A stretch of 64,000 nt of DNA from Taenia hydatigena. Lineage: Eukaryota > Platyhelminthes > Cestoda > Cyclophyllidea > Taeniidae. The position numbers and the translations under genes were made by a program. The notes under the pieces were generated by a model that saw only the letters and a list, made by a program, of their open reading frames with translations, made no database searches and was not told the DNA's origin. The stretch lies in the NCBI GenBank assembly GCA_036345935.2, contig JADWOT020000009.1, forward strand, positions 12,788,048 to 12,852,047. The letters are read 5' to 3'. Of the stretch, positions 1 to 11,200 are shown piece after piece (positions within the stretch are counted from its first letter, which is position 1; each line of letters starts with the position of its first letter).

Positions 1-1084
1 CACACGCCACTACCGACCTCAGATGCAATGCTCCCTCCACGCATCAACAGCCATCCCCCAATACGCACATTCATCATCCAGTCGCCCATTGCCATACCTC
101 CATCCCTACTCTACGTCCGTTGTGGCTGTTGAACGAACAGCCGAAAGCCGAACAAGCAAAGACAAAGGAGAAACGGCTGCAGTGAGTCAAAAGGCTTCAT
201 TACAGCGACCCACCTACGTATCTCCAACACGCACAGCCAAGCCCTGCTAGTTTACTCCCAACTCTGCCTCAGCTACCCAACACGGTCTGCCTACACCGCC
301 TCAGTTGCCTTGTGAATAGAACAGGACGACATTAATGCAATCTGCAATGTGGTGTTGGAAGGGGCCCTATACAGGGCCGTTGTAGCGTTCACACACCAGC
401 TGCAACGTCTCCGCCTGTCTGTCTATCGGCTATACCGCAATCTAGCCACCGAAGCTGCAGAGAGCAAGACCCTGATGCCTAAGGACTTGGTTCACAGTCC
501 TAACCATGACTTCCTCGAGCGTCGCATGCCCAGTGTACATGACGGCGCCGCGGATCACGATCTCCAAAACACCCTACACACGCTCTCAGGCGTCCTTGCA
601 GTCGAATCCAGAGACGCGTCTCACGCAACCACAGCGCGGCAGACCGTGCCGACCCTCCATCCTATTTATGCATCTGTGTACAGATCACGCCTTTCCATCA
701 GCCAATCAACAAGTCGCTTATGTGCATTTAATCGATTTACACTTCAATGCATTTCCATCCGTTTAACACATTGAAACCACTTCCATTGCTACGTCTCGTA
801 AGGTTAAAATTTCCGTCACTTCAATTCTACTCGTTAGCATTACTCGGATGTGCACCAAATGTGGTATGGTAAAGCAAAGATTAATGCAATATTTTAGGGA
901 ATTGGTGAATAATGCTTAAAAATTCAGACACAATGAAAGCAAAGCGTGCTTATAGGCTATACTATCTATCCGCCCACTCTACATTCTAACATCTGCCCAT
1001 CTGCTTAGTGCGTCGGGACGCTCATATAGCACCAAATAGGTGAGGGAATCGCAGGGTCTATTTGAATTTATTATTGATGCATGT
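1..1084. other. gene-free repeat-flank sequence
   Basis: I see no supportable gene. Open frames at 23-250 and 349-774 are short, overlap in different frames and have no splice signals or recognisable motifs. About 985-1075 (around the sequence GACGCTCATATAGC) is similar to about 49,985-50,070, so at least part of this stretch belongs to the dispersed repeat described next. Confidence 0.5.
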
Positions 1085-2870
1085 GTAGAGAATCTCAAGC
1101 GAGCGTTTGTATTACTGTGCTGCGTCGACTGCCACTGATCCTGTCTGATTTGATGCCTTCGTGGGCTGCTCGTGCCGTTGAGTGAAGCAGTTGATTTGGT
1201 TGTTTTGGAACAGATCGTGTCACTTGGTGTCTTGGGTTTTGATTTTGGGAAGAAGCAGTTGACCCGCGTTCTTTTGTCATTAGACTTGAGTTTGTCCCCT
1301 TAAGTGATTAAGGTGGAGAAATGGAGGGGGGAGGGGCTGTGTGCAATGGTTTTGCCTTTTCATGTGTAAGCGCCTGGTGCTTTGAATGAAATTGTCGAGT
1401 GTTAAGCTGTTGGGGCTAGCATTGAAATACAGCTTAAAGGCGTTGTTATCAGGTGAATGCTGTTGCGCCTTGATGGACTTGACTATACATCTTTATTCAA
1501 ATGCATTCCTCAGTGGGTTTCTTCTACAACTCATCGGTCTCCTACTTAATGCCCGTATGTCATCCAGCAGTGAGGTGTTCAAGTATGTTAGGTGAGAGTC
1601 ATCCAAGACACCAGGTGCTTTAAATAGTCTCTCAGACAAATAACTTGCACACTTCTCAAAGTAGGAGCGAGTAGGAAAAGTGGCTCCAAAACTGGAAAGC
1701 AAATCAAGAAAGCTAGCACAGTTCGGTAAGCTTTAGTCAAAGATACGACCATCACCTCTCTATATTTAAATTACACGCTGAGATGAGGACAGACGCAGTC
1801 GGTGGCCTCGCTTTACATCAAGCGTACTGCATGCACAAGCACTACTTTCCGGACACCATACGACTTCAGTGTCTCAGTTCGCATATTTCGGCATGTTTCA
1901 GCAAAACGGCTGATTCGCCATCGGCATCGACGCTATCATCACATTTTTGGGCCTCTCCTCCACGAACAACGCAGAATCACGGAGGGAAACTTGGATGCAC
2001 CTAAACAGATCCTTCTGCATCCGGTGTCGAACGCTTCATCATCAAGGCCTAATTGCTTGTCACTTTACCCCTTGAGCTTGTAGATAGACGTGTTTGTGCA
2101 GTGTATGTGCACATTTTAAAACCGAGCGGCTCTAACTACGGTACTATTATAGCAGTTGGGTGGAAAGGAAACTGAGCAAAATTGGAACTGTTGACGGTCA
2201 CGGAAGGCTTAATAGCCCCCCATATTCTTATAATCATGAGTCATTTGCGGATTGGTGCGCACTAATAAAAGCATATTTGATGCACAATTTTGAGTGTCCG
2301 CGTATCGTCTATTCGCGTATTCTGTGCTCAGTTCCACCACTCCTCTCTCATTGCTCCTTCCCCTTTCCATTTCGCACCTCTTTTCTCTTTACTTGCACAC
2401 TTCCTTCTACCATGTTTCTTCGTTCCCTCCAATTTTCGGCACCTTCCCTTCTTCCAGCCCACCCAACACCCACACACCCATTAGATATTCCAACACTACT
2501 ATCACAACTACTTATAGGGGAAGCTAGTAGGCTCCCTTCTCTACGTCACCTCTATTTCTCAAACATTATTCCTTACTTATTTCTTCCTCCTCAAACACCC
2601 CATCATTCCATTCTACTTCCTCACTACTTCATTTACTCCCTCCCTCCATCCCTCCCTATTTCTCTTTTTCCATTCAATCATTCAATCCTTTACCATTCCT
2701 TTTTCAGCCTTCCTCCCTTCTTTCCTCTCTCCCAATTATTCACTCAAGTGATGCCATGCAACATCCATTTCCACCACCACCGCCACCACCACCACCACTT
2801 AGAGTTGACGTATTCTAATGAAAATGAGGAGTTCTTTTTAAATTCAAAGTAATTGCCATCATTTAAGCCG
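1085..2870. repeat. composite dispersed repeat, copy 1 (uninterrupted)
   Basis: This block matches other parts of the window in pieces, same order and orientation: about 1,085-1,480 resembles 45,650-46,005; about 1,490-1,910 resembles 49,676-49,972; about 1,905-2,300 and beyond resembles 50,862-51,280 and on to about 51,790. Shared landmarks include AGCGAGCGTTTGTATTACTG, CGTGTTTGTGCAGTGTAT and AATTTTGAGTGTCCGCGTAT. The part from 2,320 to 2,800 is strongly pyrimidine-rich on the plus strand and ends in CAC/CGC triplets. The open frame 2160-2852 across it is low-complexity and I do not call it a gene. No transposase or reverse transcriptase motif is visible, so the repeat class is unknown. Confidence 0.7.
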
Positions 2871-3113
2871 TGAGTTTGATTAATGGTCAAAGTTGGGCCA
2901 GCGGATGACATGGTTAATGGGCAGGGTGGTGATCTGTTATATGGCTAAGACCATGCCCCAATTTCGCCCTTCCAAAGCTCAGCTTAGCGGGCAGAAAGAC
3001 GATTGTCAGGCCTCGCACCCCAACATTTAAGCTTATTACATAAGAGTCCAACGACAATAATACAACGAGCGCATATTGCAAGAGTCAAAAGCAGCTAAGG
3101 GATTATAGGCCAT
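2825..3113. repeat. inverted repeat arm a (pairs with 7,157-7,425)
   Basis: The reverse complement of about 7,157-7,425 matches this segment with moderate divergence. Clear anchors are GCGGATGACATGGTTAATGG here against its reverse complement near 7,340-7,365, and CTAAGGGATTATAGG here against the reverse complement of the CCCTTAGC region near 7,170. The arms are separated by about 4 kb that includes the gypsy solo LTR and TRIM 1. Confidence 0.75.
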
Positions 3114-4882
3114 ATCGCTTCGCTTTGTCTCTCTCATCATCCTTGCATTGCAGTGGATGATAACCACTTTGTAGACAAATTACTTGGTCCATCACACGCA
3201 TCCCTACACACACTGAGGTGCGCACTGCTACCATGCGAGCACAACACCTTCCTTGCGTGGTGTTTCAATTAATCCAGCTCTATGGCCTGTCAAGTGACTG
3301 TCCAAAAACGATTGAGAACGTATTTTCCAGTTAATGCGAGGCAGCTTTATCGGTATGCATAGTTTAGACACCTACATTTCACACATATCCAGTCGACTCT
3401 CCTAACAATTGAGCATTTGATCACCCGGTATGCCATCCCACGATGTGTATCGAGGTGCACTGGGGGCTGCTTTCCATGGTACAAGACAGGATCAAACGTT
3501 AAATTAAGTGCTGGTCACTGGAAGCGACACCGTTTGACCGAGTGACACCTCATCAACCCCTTCGCTCTTCTTCGCCACAATCACGGTTTTCAAATTCTTC
3601 CTTCCCTGAGGTGAGTATTGAGCTGTATACCTGTATTTCCTCCCACTAATATACCTTGCTGTGTACCACAAGCCAATTACTATGTCGGCTGCAATATTCC
3701 ACAAAGAAAATTGAAAGTGTGGATGTGCGTGATAAATAGGGATAGAGCAGAGGACTTACAGTTAGCAATGAATCCAGCTTTTCTACAAAACAACAGTGCA
3801 GTAGTAAAGTTACAGCGAATGTCTGCCGTCTGTACCTATGCTATAAGGGAGCTCCACTGCCTTTGTGAGGAAGCATTGTAATGGCTGTATTGCCCTAAGG
3901 CTATTTCGACTCCATGCTTACGAGGTCAGCAATTCGATGCAGCTACGATGGCTATGCTAGCGCTTTGTGACAGACGTGGGACACCGAATAGGCGAAGTTG
4001 AAGCGTGAGTGCTGAAGTGTACTTAGTCGCTGACATTTCTTATAAGTGCATAAATGTACGTCACAGAAAGGTGGCATAATGGCGAACAGCGCTGAGAGAA
4101 CTATGTGATTTTACTTGAGTTTCTTTTGAGACTGTCAAATTTTGTCTGTTTAGTCAGCTGGGAGAGTGGTTTTCATCAACTGCTGCGAACACACCTGATG
4201 CGTGGGTTTGCGAGAGTTCTTCTCAAACGTCAATCTCTAGCAAAATGATGGAGTGGTGCAGTCTGAAGCAAAAATAATTGTTTGTCAGCATTTGGGATTC
4301 GCCGACACGTGAATTTTGAGTCATTTGAAGAAACTAAGGCTGCAATGCCCAGCAACAATTAATGCGAAGCAGGCTTACGCTCCATTAACTCAGTCGAGTT
4401 CAAAAGCGTATGTGGTATTCAAACTCATGCCTCGTCTGCAGCGGACGATTAAATATGGGGGCACGAGATATCGTCCCCGTCTTATGTATCTAGCTAAAGT
4501 GTTTGGCCCCACAATAAAGCATTTTTAAGGAGCCCTGTCATCTGGTCGAATCTACATTGTGCGCAACGTCTTTTGAGCAAAAATTTGTCATTTGCGAAGA
4601 TGTTGAATGGCAATGTTGCCTGACGCGTCGGTATTCCTACTGCCAGTTGAACTCCATTTCATTATCCATGCTTCCACTGGCCTCTTCTAAGACACAATGC
4701 AGTCGGATAGTTCTCCTCATCGGACAGAGGAGTAAGCGTTCTTTATACTTACTGATGGAAGCTCCACCTCTCTTCGTCATGCAGAAGTTTAATGAACACA
4801 TTGCTCAAATTAATTGTGTGAAGTTGATCGCCTCGTCCTCCATATTGGAAGCAATTTTAATTGGATGCATGCTACCTCTAGC
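3114..4882. other. gene-free stretch
   Basis: I find no coding exon, RNA gene or recognisable mobile element here. The open frames at 3618-3881, 4316-4528 and 4557-4895 are unremarkable in composition and lack flanking splice signals that would keep phase. Confidence 0.45.
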
Positions 4883-5086
4883 CTTTGTAGGCTAGAGGCG
4901 GGAAGTCAATTTGAACCACGTGACGGAGCAGCAGGGAGACTCGCGGGAGCGTGATACGTCCTCGGCCTGAACCCCCATATCTCGCTGAGCTGTGTAATTA
5001 GCACCCAATATATATTAAAGATGTCAATTCGTACGCAGACTTCTACATTGAAGGGTGACCAGGAGGGAGAAAAGGAACCCCCTACA
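4883..5086 (+). mobile_element. Ty3/gypsy solo LTR, 5'-truncated
   Basis: This is a third copy of the LTR that bounds the gypsy element at 36.9-41.2 kb. It shares the blocks AGTCAATTTGAACCACGTGA, GTCCTCGGCCTGAAC, AGCTGTGTAATTAGCACCC and ACGCAGACTTCTAC and ends in CCTACA like the full LTRs. About 35 bases at its 5' end are missing or unrecognisable (matching begins at CTTTGTAGGC). No internal gypsy sequence follows. Instead it abuts the duplicated unit starting TTACTGCAT. Without its 5' end no target-site duplication can be scored. Confidence 0.85.
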
Positions 5087-6710
5087 GTTACTGCATCTCT
5101 AACTTCTCACAGCAGGTAATGCTTCGTTCACCGGAACAAGCGGGCACAATCGTGCGCATTGCATAGACACTTTGCGTACACATCTAGCCAATCGCATCAA
5201 TATTTGTTCGATAAAACCAAAATATTTTATGTTTATTAATTCTTGGTATAACAATACTTGCTTAGAACTCTGGAGTCTTTTCAAATTCAAGGTAAACTAA
5301 CTTGTGCAAGAATTTACTATGCAAGCATAGATGGGAGCACAGGCAATAGATAAGGAAGATTTATAAACTCACAGAAATGATCGTATGAGATTTGCAGACA
5401 GTAGCCATGCAAAATTTAAAAGTGGCATGCTGCTTGTAGCGTCCTAAGGCTCTCTTGAAGGCAAACGAAGGCAGAATACTGGGGTAGTATACATATATAT
5501 ATTAAACGGACAGAGAAAAATGAGCTTGTGGCATGGCCCGGAGGAAAGCCTACGCAGTTAGGGCAATGTGGCCACCTCTGTGACCCTAACTGAATCCGGT
5601 AGTCCAAACAAGCAAAGTTCTACATTGCTCCTCCCTTTTTTCTAGCGTCGTCCTCGATGCACCCCTTGGTGCACCTCCCGTGTCAGCCATCACAACGTAG
5701 TCAGTGCTGCAACAAGCACCCACGAGCTAACCATCCCAGTCGCCGACATTAGACGTGGTTGAGGTGATGCTTGACACAAACGTCAGTGATCCCTCTTGGC
5801 AGTTCATTAGACTTGGAATATCGTTTGGCCTGGGAACGAAGTTCAGAATAAGACGCTATACCGACTATCAGTATGTCCGTGGGGAGGTGTTAGTACGCCC
5901 ATCTCATTAAGCAAGTATATTAGGGTAATATTTGGGACGAAACCTTTCTAGATGGTCCATGGCTAGTGTCGCTTCAGTTGTTAATAGCTTTCCTGTGGAA
6001 CAGGAGATGGGGTAGATGCCAATGGCGGACGCCATTCTTAGCCCTTATGCTATGGGAGGTCAGAAATACTTCCATCTGTAGCAAATGCACTTATTTCGCA
6101 CCGTTGCAATATGCAACAGGTGGCACTAATCAGGATAGAAGGCCCATAGTGTCGAATTTGCTTTCTAGTACCACCATTGTGGCGTCCCGAGGGTCCCTTG
6201 AAGGCAAAAGAAGGCAGAGTACTTGGATAGAATATATGTATTCAACGGGCAGAGGGCAATAAGCTAAAGCAATCTGGCCATCCCTGTGACCCTGACCGAC
6301 ATCGGTAGTTCAAACAAACAAAGTATTACACTGTTTGATTGTGCACTTCTAATTCCATTACTCATGTGATTTGCAGCAGAGCTGATTTACAACAGCGTTG
6401 AGAGTAATCTTGCCATATGCATTACCTCATCACTTCACGCGCAACCTGCCATTTATGCATTCGAATTTCAAGTTTGCTGTCGATTGTACTAGCATGGTGC
6501 TTGGTAGTGGGTGCTTTTCACAAAAGTGGCGCACTTACGTTAACACCTCGAGTAGCAAGGTTAAGACTTGACGTGGGTTCCAACCATCCAGGAGTCCAAA
6601 TACGAAGGAGGTAGCGTCCATGAGACACTAATGGTGAAATAGTAAATAGTGTTGAGTAAAGGAATGCTTGTCAGTTCACAGCGTGCTAGCATTAATGGAG
6701 GAGGGGGAGA
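5087..6710 (+). repeat. duplicated unit, copy at 5-6.7 kb carrying TRIM 1
   Basis: Direct counterpart of 54,251-55,135, with a third partial, inverted copy at 41,387-41,727. Shared sequence includes TTCGATAAAACCAAAAT, CACGCGCAACCTGCCATTTA and CAGTTCACAGCGTGCTAG. The two direct copies differ mainly by the TRIM they carry (complete here, solo LTR at 54.6 kb) and by a GGA tract that is short here (about 6,695-6,712) and greatly expanded at 55.1 kb. Confidence 0.85.
5435..6330 (-). mobile_element. TRIM 1: complete miniature LTR retrotransposon
   Basis: Terminal-repeat retrotransposon in miniature, minus orientation. Reading plus, the left LTR (3' LTR of the element) is 5,435-5,624 and the right LTR (5' LTR) is 6,178-6,330. 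The right copy is shorter by an internal deletion of about 37 bp. Both begin TG and end CA. The internal part (5,625-6,177) has no usable open frame. Next to the 3' LTR, the minus strand has a purine run (GAAAAAAGGGAGGAG), the expected polypurine tract. Next to the 5' LTR it has TGGTGGTA, a mutated primer-binding site. Flanks are CTGCT and CTGTT, a 4/5 target-site duplication; the sister copy at 54.6 kb has the intact CTGTT pair. It cannot encode its own machinery and would depend on another retrotransposon. Confidence 0.88.
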
Positions 6711-7126
6711 AGGAACGTGTGTTTCTGAAGTCGGGTTGCCATTCAGCCACCTATTCATCCATCCACCACCAAACATGCTTCTGCTTCGTAATAGAACTTC
6801 GCTTGCACTGTGTCTGGTTGCGCCGCCGTCGTAGCACTGGAGGAATCATACTGCAATGATTCCAATTAATCAATGTGCTGCTTAATTCCCCATGCAACGA
6901 TGTGCATATGTTATCTTTGTTTGTTTAGCAAATAAATCCTGTAGCTTGCTTTCATTCAAAGCTCCGTAACTCACTGCATAGACACAAGGAACGAGCATGA
7001 CACACGTTTGGTGTATGGGTGTGTATGTGTATGCACCCGTGATGCAATGCAGAGCAAATAGCAAAAAAATAGTTGGTAATTGCGTTCATTTCGGCGGTAA
7101 GGTGGTAAGTTTCATCCTTAGAATAG

Positions 7127-7156
7127 GAAGAAGAAGAAGAAGAAGAAGAAGAAGGA
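7127..7156. repeat. (AAG)n microsatellite
   Basis: About nine AAG triplets in tandem, immediately before the second arm of the inverted repeat starting near 7,157. Confidence 0.9.
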
Positions 7157-7425
7157 GATTGGGCGCATAATCCCTTAGCTTCTTTTGACTCTTTCAATAT
7201 GCACTTGTTGCATTATTGTTGTTTGACTCTTATGTAATAAGTTTAGGTGTTGGGTTGCAAGGCCTGACAATCGTCTTTGCTTTGTAAGGGCAAAATTCGG
7301 GCATGGTTTAAGCCATGTAACAGATGTCCACCCTGCCCATTAACCATGTCATCCGCTGACCCACCTTAAATTCACAGCCTAAATAATGACGATCGCTTTG
7401 AATTTGAAAAGAACCCTGTGTTTCG
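7157..7425. repeat. inverted repeat arm b (pairs with 2,825-3,113)
   Basis: Reverse-complement counterpart of 2,825-3,113. The match starts right beside the AAG microsatellite and fades near TTTGAATTTGAAAAG. No coding motif is visible in either arm, so I regard it as a non-coding dispersed repeat. Confidence 0.72.
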
Positions 7426-7658
7426 ATTAGAGTACGCCAACTCCGAGTCATATCCCCTAATCGTCAACTCATAAAAGCTGGTTTCGAGAAGTGACCAGTC
7501 ATTTTATCTGTTGGGCTTCCAACGTCAAGATTAATAAAATGCAATTTCGAATGAGTTGGCATGAGGTGGGATAAATACGGTGGTGTAGTATTGTTTAACC
7601 TTTCACTTATTAATAGCTGATTAAAATGCGGTGCTTCGGATTACCTAGAGACAACGCA

Positions 7659-8287
7659 NNNNNNNNNNNNNNNNNNNNNNNNNNNNNNNNNNNNNNNNNN
7701 NNNNNNNNNNNNNNNNNNNNNNNNNNNNNNNNNNNNNNNNNNNNNNNNNNNNNNNNNNNNNNNNNNNNNNNNNNNNNNNNNNNNNNNNNNNNNNNNNNNN
7801 NNNNNNNNNNNNNNNNNNNNNNNNNNNNNNNNNNNNNNNNNNNNNNNNNNNNNNNNNNNNNNNNNNNNNNNNNNNNNNNNNNNNNNNNNNNNNNNNNNNN
7901 NNNNNNNNNNNNNNNNNNNNNNNNNNNNNNNNNNNNNNNNNNNNNNNNNNNNNNNNNNNNNNNNNNNNNNNNNNNNNNNNNNNNNNNNNNNNNNNNNNNN
8001 NNNNNNNNNNNNNNNNNNNNNNNNNNNNNNNNNNNNNNNNNNNNNNNNNNNNNNNNNNNNNNNNNNNNNNNNNNNNNNNNNNNNNNNNNNNNNNNNNNNN
8101 NNNNNNNNNNNNNNNNNNNNNNNNNNNNNNNNNNNNNNNNNNNNNNNNNNNNNNNNNNNNNNNNNNNNNNNNNNNNNNNNNNNNNNNNNNNNNNNNNNNN
8201 NNNNNNNNNNNNNNNNNNNNNNNNNNNNNNNNNNNNNNNNNNNNNNNNNNNNNNNNNNNNNNNNNNNNNNNNNNNNNNNNNNNNNNN
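7659..8287. other. assembly gap (629 N)
   Basis: An unbroken run of N. Nothing can be said about its content, and its length may be an estimate. Open frames that appear to cross it are artefacts. Confidence 0.99.
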
Positions 8288-11200
8288 AACTGGCGTAGAC
8301 GACGAAACCGAGATTGTCAAGTTGCAGTGAACAAGACTTATGAGGCAAAGCGTATAGGACAAGTGGTAGTGAGAATTCTAGGGGTTCGAGGAAGGCGGCG
8401 CACAAATCAGAGGTCTTGGTATTGTTGGAAAGTGGTTGGGTGTGGATGATATGGGTATAGGTCTATGAACTCCATAACTGGCATTCACATGTGAGAAGCG
8501 TTAGTAAATGTCTTACCACTGATCGCGTGAGTCAACGCAGAACCTGTGTGTTGACACTGATTTGTCAACAGGCTGTCAGCTGTGTTATTTGCCTAATATC
8601 ATTTTAGTAAATATGTATTATAGACTTTCATTCTTTTGTAGACTGACTTTAGGATGCTGTTGAAATGCGTCTGAGTTGCTGAAAAGCTCACTCGCATAAT
8701 AAATATAAGCATTTTCCCCAATTTGATCACATCAGCCCTCAGTTCTGCTAAGTTGTCTCTGGCAATTGACTTGTATTACTGCTGTGAGTCAACTGAAGTG
8801 AATAGGCAAGCACTTTAGGGTAAGACGCATCATCGTGTTTGGAGTAAAAATGAGTTTGGGTCTGCACTCCAATGCTTGTTTGTCTGCTATACATCCCTAT
8901 TTCGGTTCAGCCACTACTGATCTGACTTACCTTTCTCACATGGGTAGGTACCCGACCACAGAAAATCCATCTCAACGCATTTTACGACTTCTTTAATTAA
9001 GTGTTTTCGCCCCTCACTCGGCAGCATGTCAGTTGTCTGGGAAATTAAGGGACATTGACAAACCCGCGTGGGTGCAGTACTCGGTAAGACAATCCATTTC
9101 CTAAGGAAAACACTGGTCAAGACTACGCGTATTTTGATTGATGAAGTAAGTTCTGTTATACAGTACTGGACACACCAATTGGCCTGTTCGTCTATTATTT
9201 TGGCAGCTACTTTAATGAGTTTGCGCGTTAATTTCCTTCCACATCTTGAGAATTGAGCATCTTCATTTTGTTCTCTATGACGTATTACCTTTCTTCCATA
9301 TAAGTGAAGTTTTTAAGCTATTAACTTTGCAATGGTAAGTCATGCATTAACAAGTGGTGAGGAATATTGTGCGCACGTCACTTTATAACACTTCTGCAGT
9401 TTTTCTCCCCGGTCTTTGATCCATGAAGTTAAAAAGATGACCAGATCTGTCCACTCAGGTTTACAGTAACATTTAGCTTTTCTATTGCACTGTCTAGTTG
9501 TAGTTGCTTTGCTGAGGTCTGCCGCTGCATTCTTTCTGCTGCACAATTCGTTAAACTAGGTGGGAGCTTAAAAGGTGACCCTGAAACTGCTTTTTTGCAA
9601 CTTTATAATCCTAAATAAAATGTCAAACCCTCGACTACCAATTGGCCGTCACGATTGATTTAAGGTAAAATCTCGTCATTAGGGCAGCTAGTCGAATAAG
9701 GCTTAACGAAACATGGTTACGTAGCCGAGTTGGAGATGGCCATAGTTCAGGTATATCCTACAAAATGAAGTAGGCTGTTTATTAGTAGTCTTATAAGTAG
9801 CAAGAATTTTCTGTTCTCTGCTGCTGTAGCAACACCTTCTACCGTAAGCTGACAAGTCTTTGGAACTGCAAGTGTAGCGTGCGGAAATAAAAAATATCAT
9901 TGCAGCGTCTGAAGTGGCGATACTGTCGACAATCTAGCGTGCCAATTCTGCGAAAACGCGAGAAAAAAGGTGAGCCTTTCTCTTATATACATTTGAGAAG
10001 CTAGGAATGGCAACATGCTTTGAGTTGCGTAAGATGTTAATGAGTTTTGATTAGGCCAGTGCATTTCCTGCTACTTACGCACTAAGATATCATTGACTCC
10101 AAGTCTGTTTATTATCGATGGATACAGAGGCTCAGGGATCGCCTGTGAGGAATCAGAGTGGCAGTAGTATTTACGCCACGAACAAACAGCGTTTATTATT
10201 TCGTATCTTATCGATGGCATCGGCAGTGATTACTCTCTCTACTCCGGGCACTGTTTTGGTGCTTAAGCAAAATGAAGCTGTTCGTGGGAGAAGGAAGTAG
10301 AGTGCATTGCTACACCATGCATAATGAAGGGAAGCTCAGCAACTAGACAGTCCTTTGTGGATAATTCGTGTATGCCATTAAAAGGAAAGCCTGTTTGTGT
10401 GGACGTATAGTCGGCACCGTGGCGCTAATAGTCGATTCGCTTGGGTTTGTCAGCAGATACTCCCTCGTGTACGACACCTAATGCAGTATCACAGGTGTCA
10501 GCATACAGAAAGAGTTTGGAGTCGCCCTATTCAAACCAAGTAATTGCAAAGCGTTTGCCTTTCCTCGGTTTTCTTTGAGTTTAATTTGTGTAGTAAGTCA
10601 GAGGTTTCATTTAAGCATCCTTCTTAACCTACGAAGACATGGATTTGCGCAGTTGCTTGGCCGGTCAGCGGTGGCTAGGTATGCACATGCTTTGGTTGGA
10701 TCTCAGCAACCAGTTATTGTGTGTCATTCTGCTTGGTGTTACTAGAACTGGCGTCCCTTTGTGTACAGTACAAATCAGGGGTTTTCAACTCATTATAGCT
10801 TTAATTTACGAAAAGTGGGGCATTAATTTAATTCAATCAATTTCCAGCCAATGAAATTAATAGCATTGCGCTTCTGATGCAGGGACATTTTCCACTGCCA
10901 CTGACGCCAAGTTTTATCAAGCATTAAAATATTTGCTTGTGCTATATGAAAATGTGAAAATTTACTGAATCCACTGCAAATATTAGTCTACTTAGCTGTT
11001 AGCAATGTTCGTATTGAAGCCATACTTAGCAATCACTGCACAAGCGAAGAACTGGAACTGCGTCATGTACATACGATTTGGCGATTTGATGGCCGTGAAG
11101 ACACTTGTCACACCTTTGTGCTGTTATGATGATTAACACTGCAGAAGAGAGGGAATGGACTTTGGAGGTGATTGTTGTATGCAAGCAAAGTAGCAGTCGA

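Noticed and set aside
2160..2852. 230-codon plus-strand frame
   Set aside because: Pyrimidine-rich low-complexity repeat sequence. The related copy near 51.2-51.8 kb does not conserve the protein well.
7610..8405. Three 230-250-codon open frames
   Set aside because: They run through the N gap and carry only a few real codons at each end.
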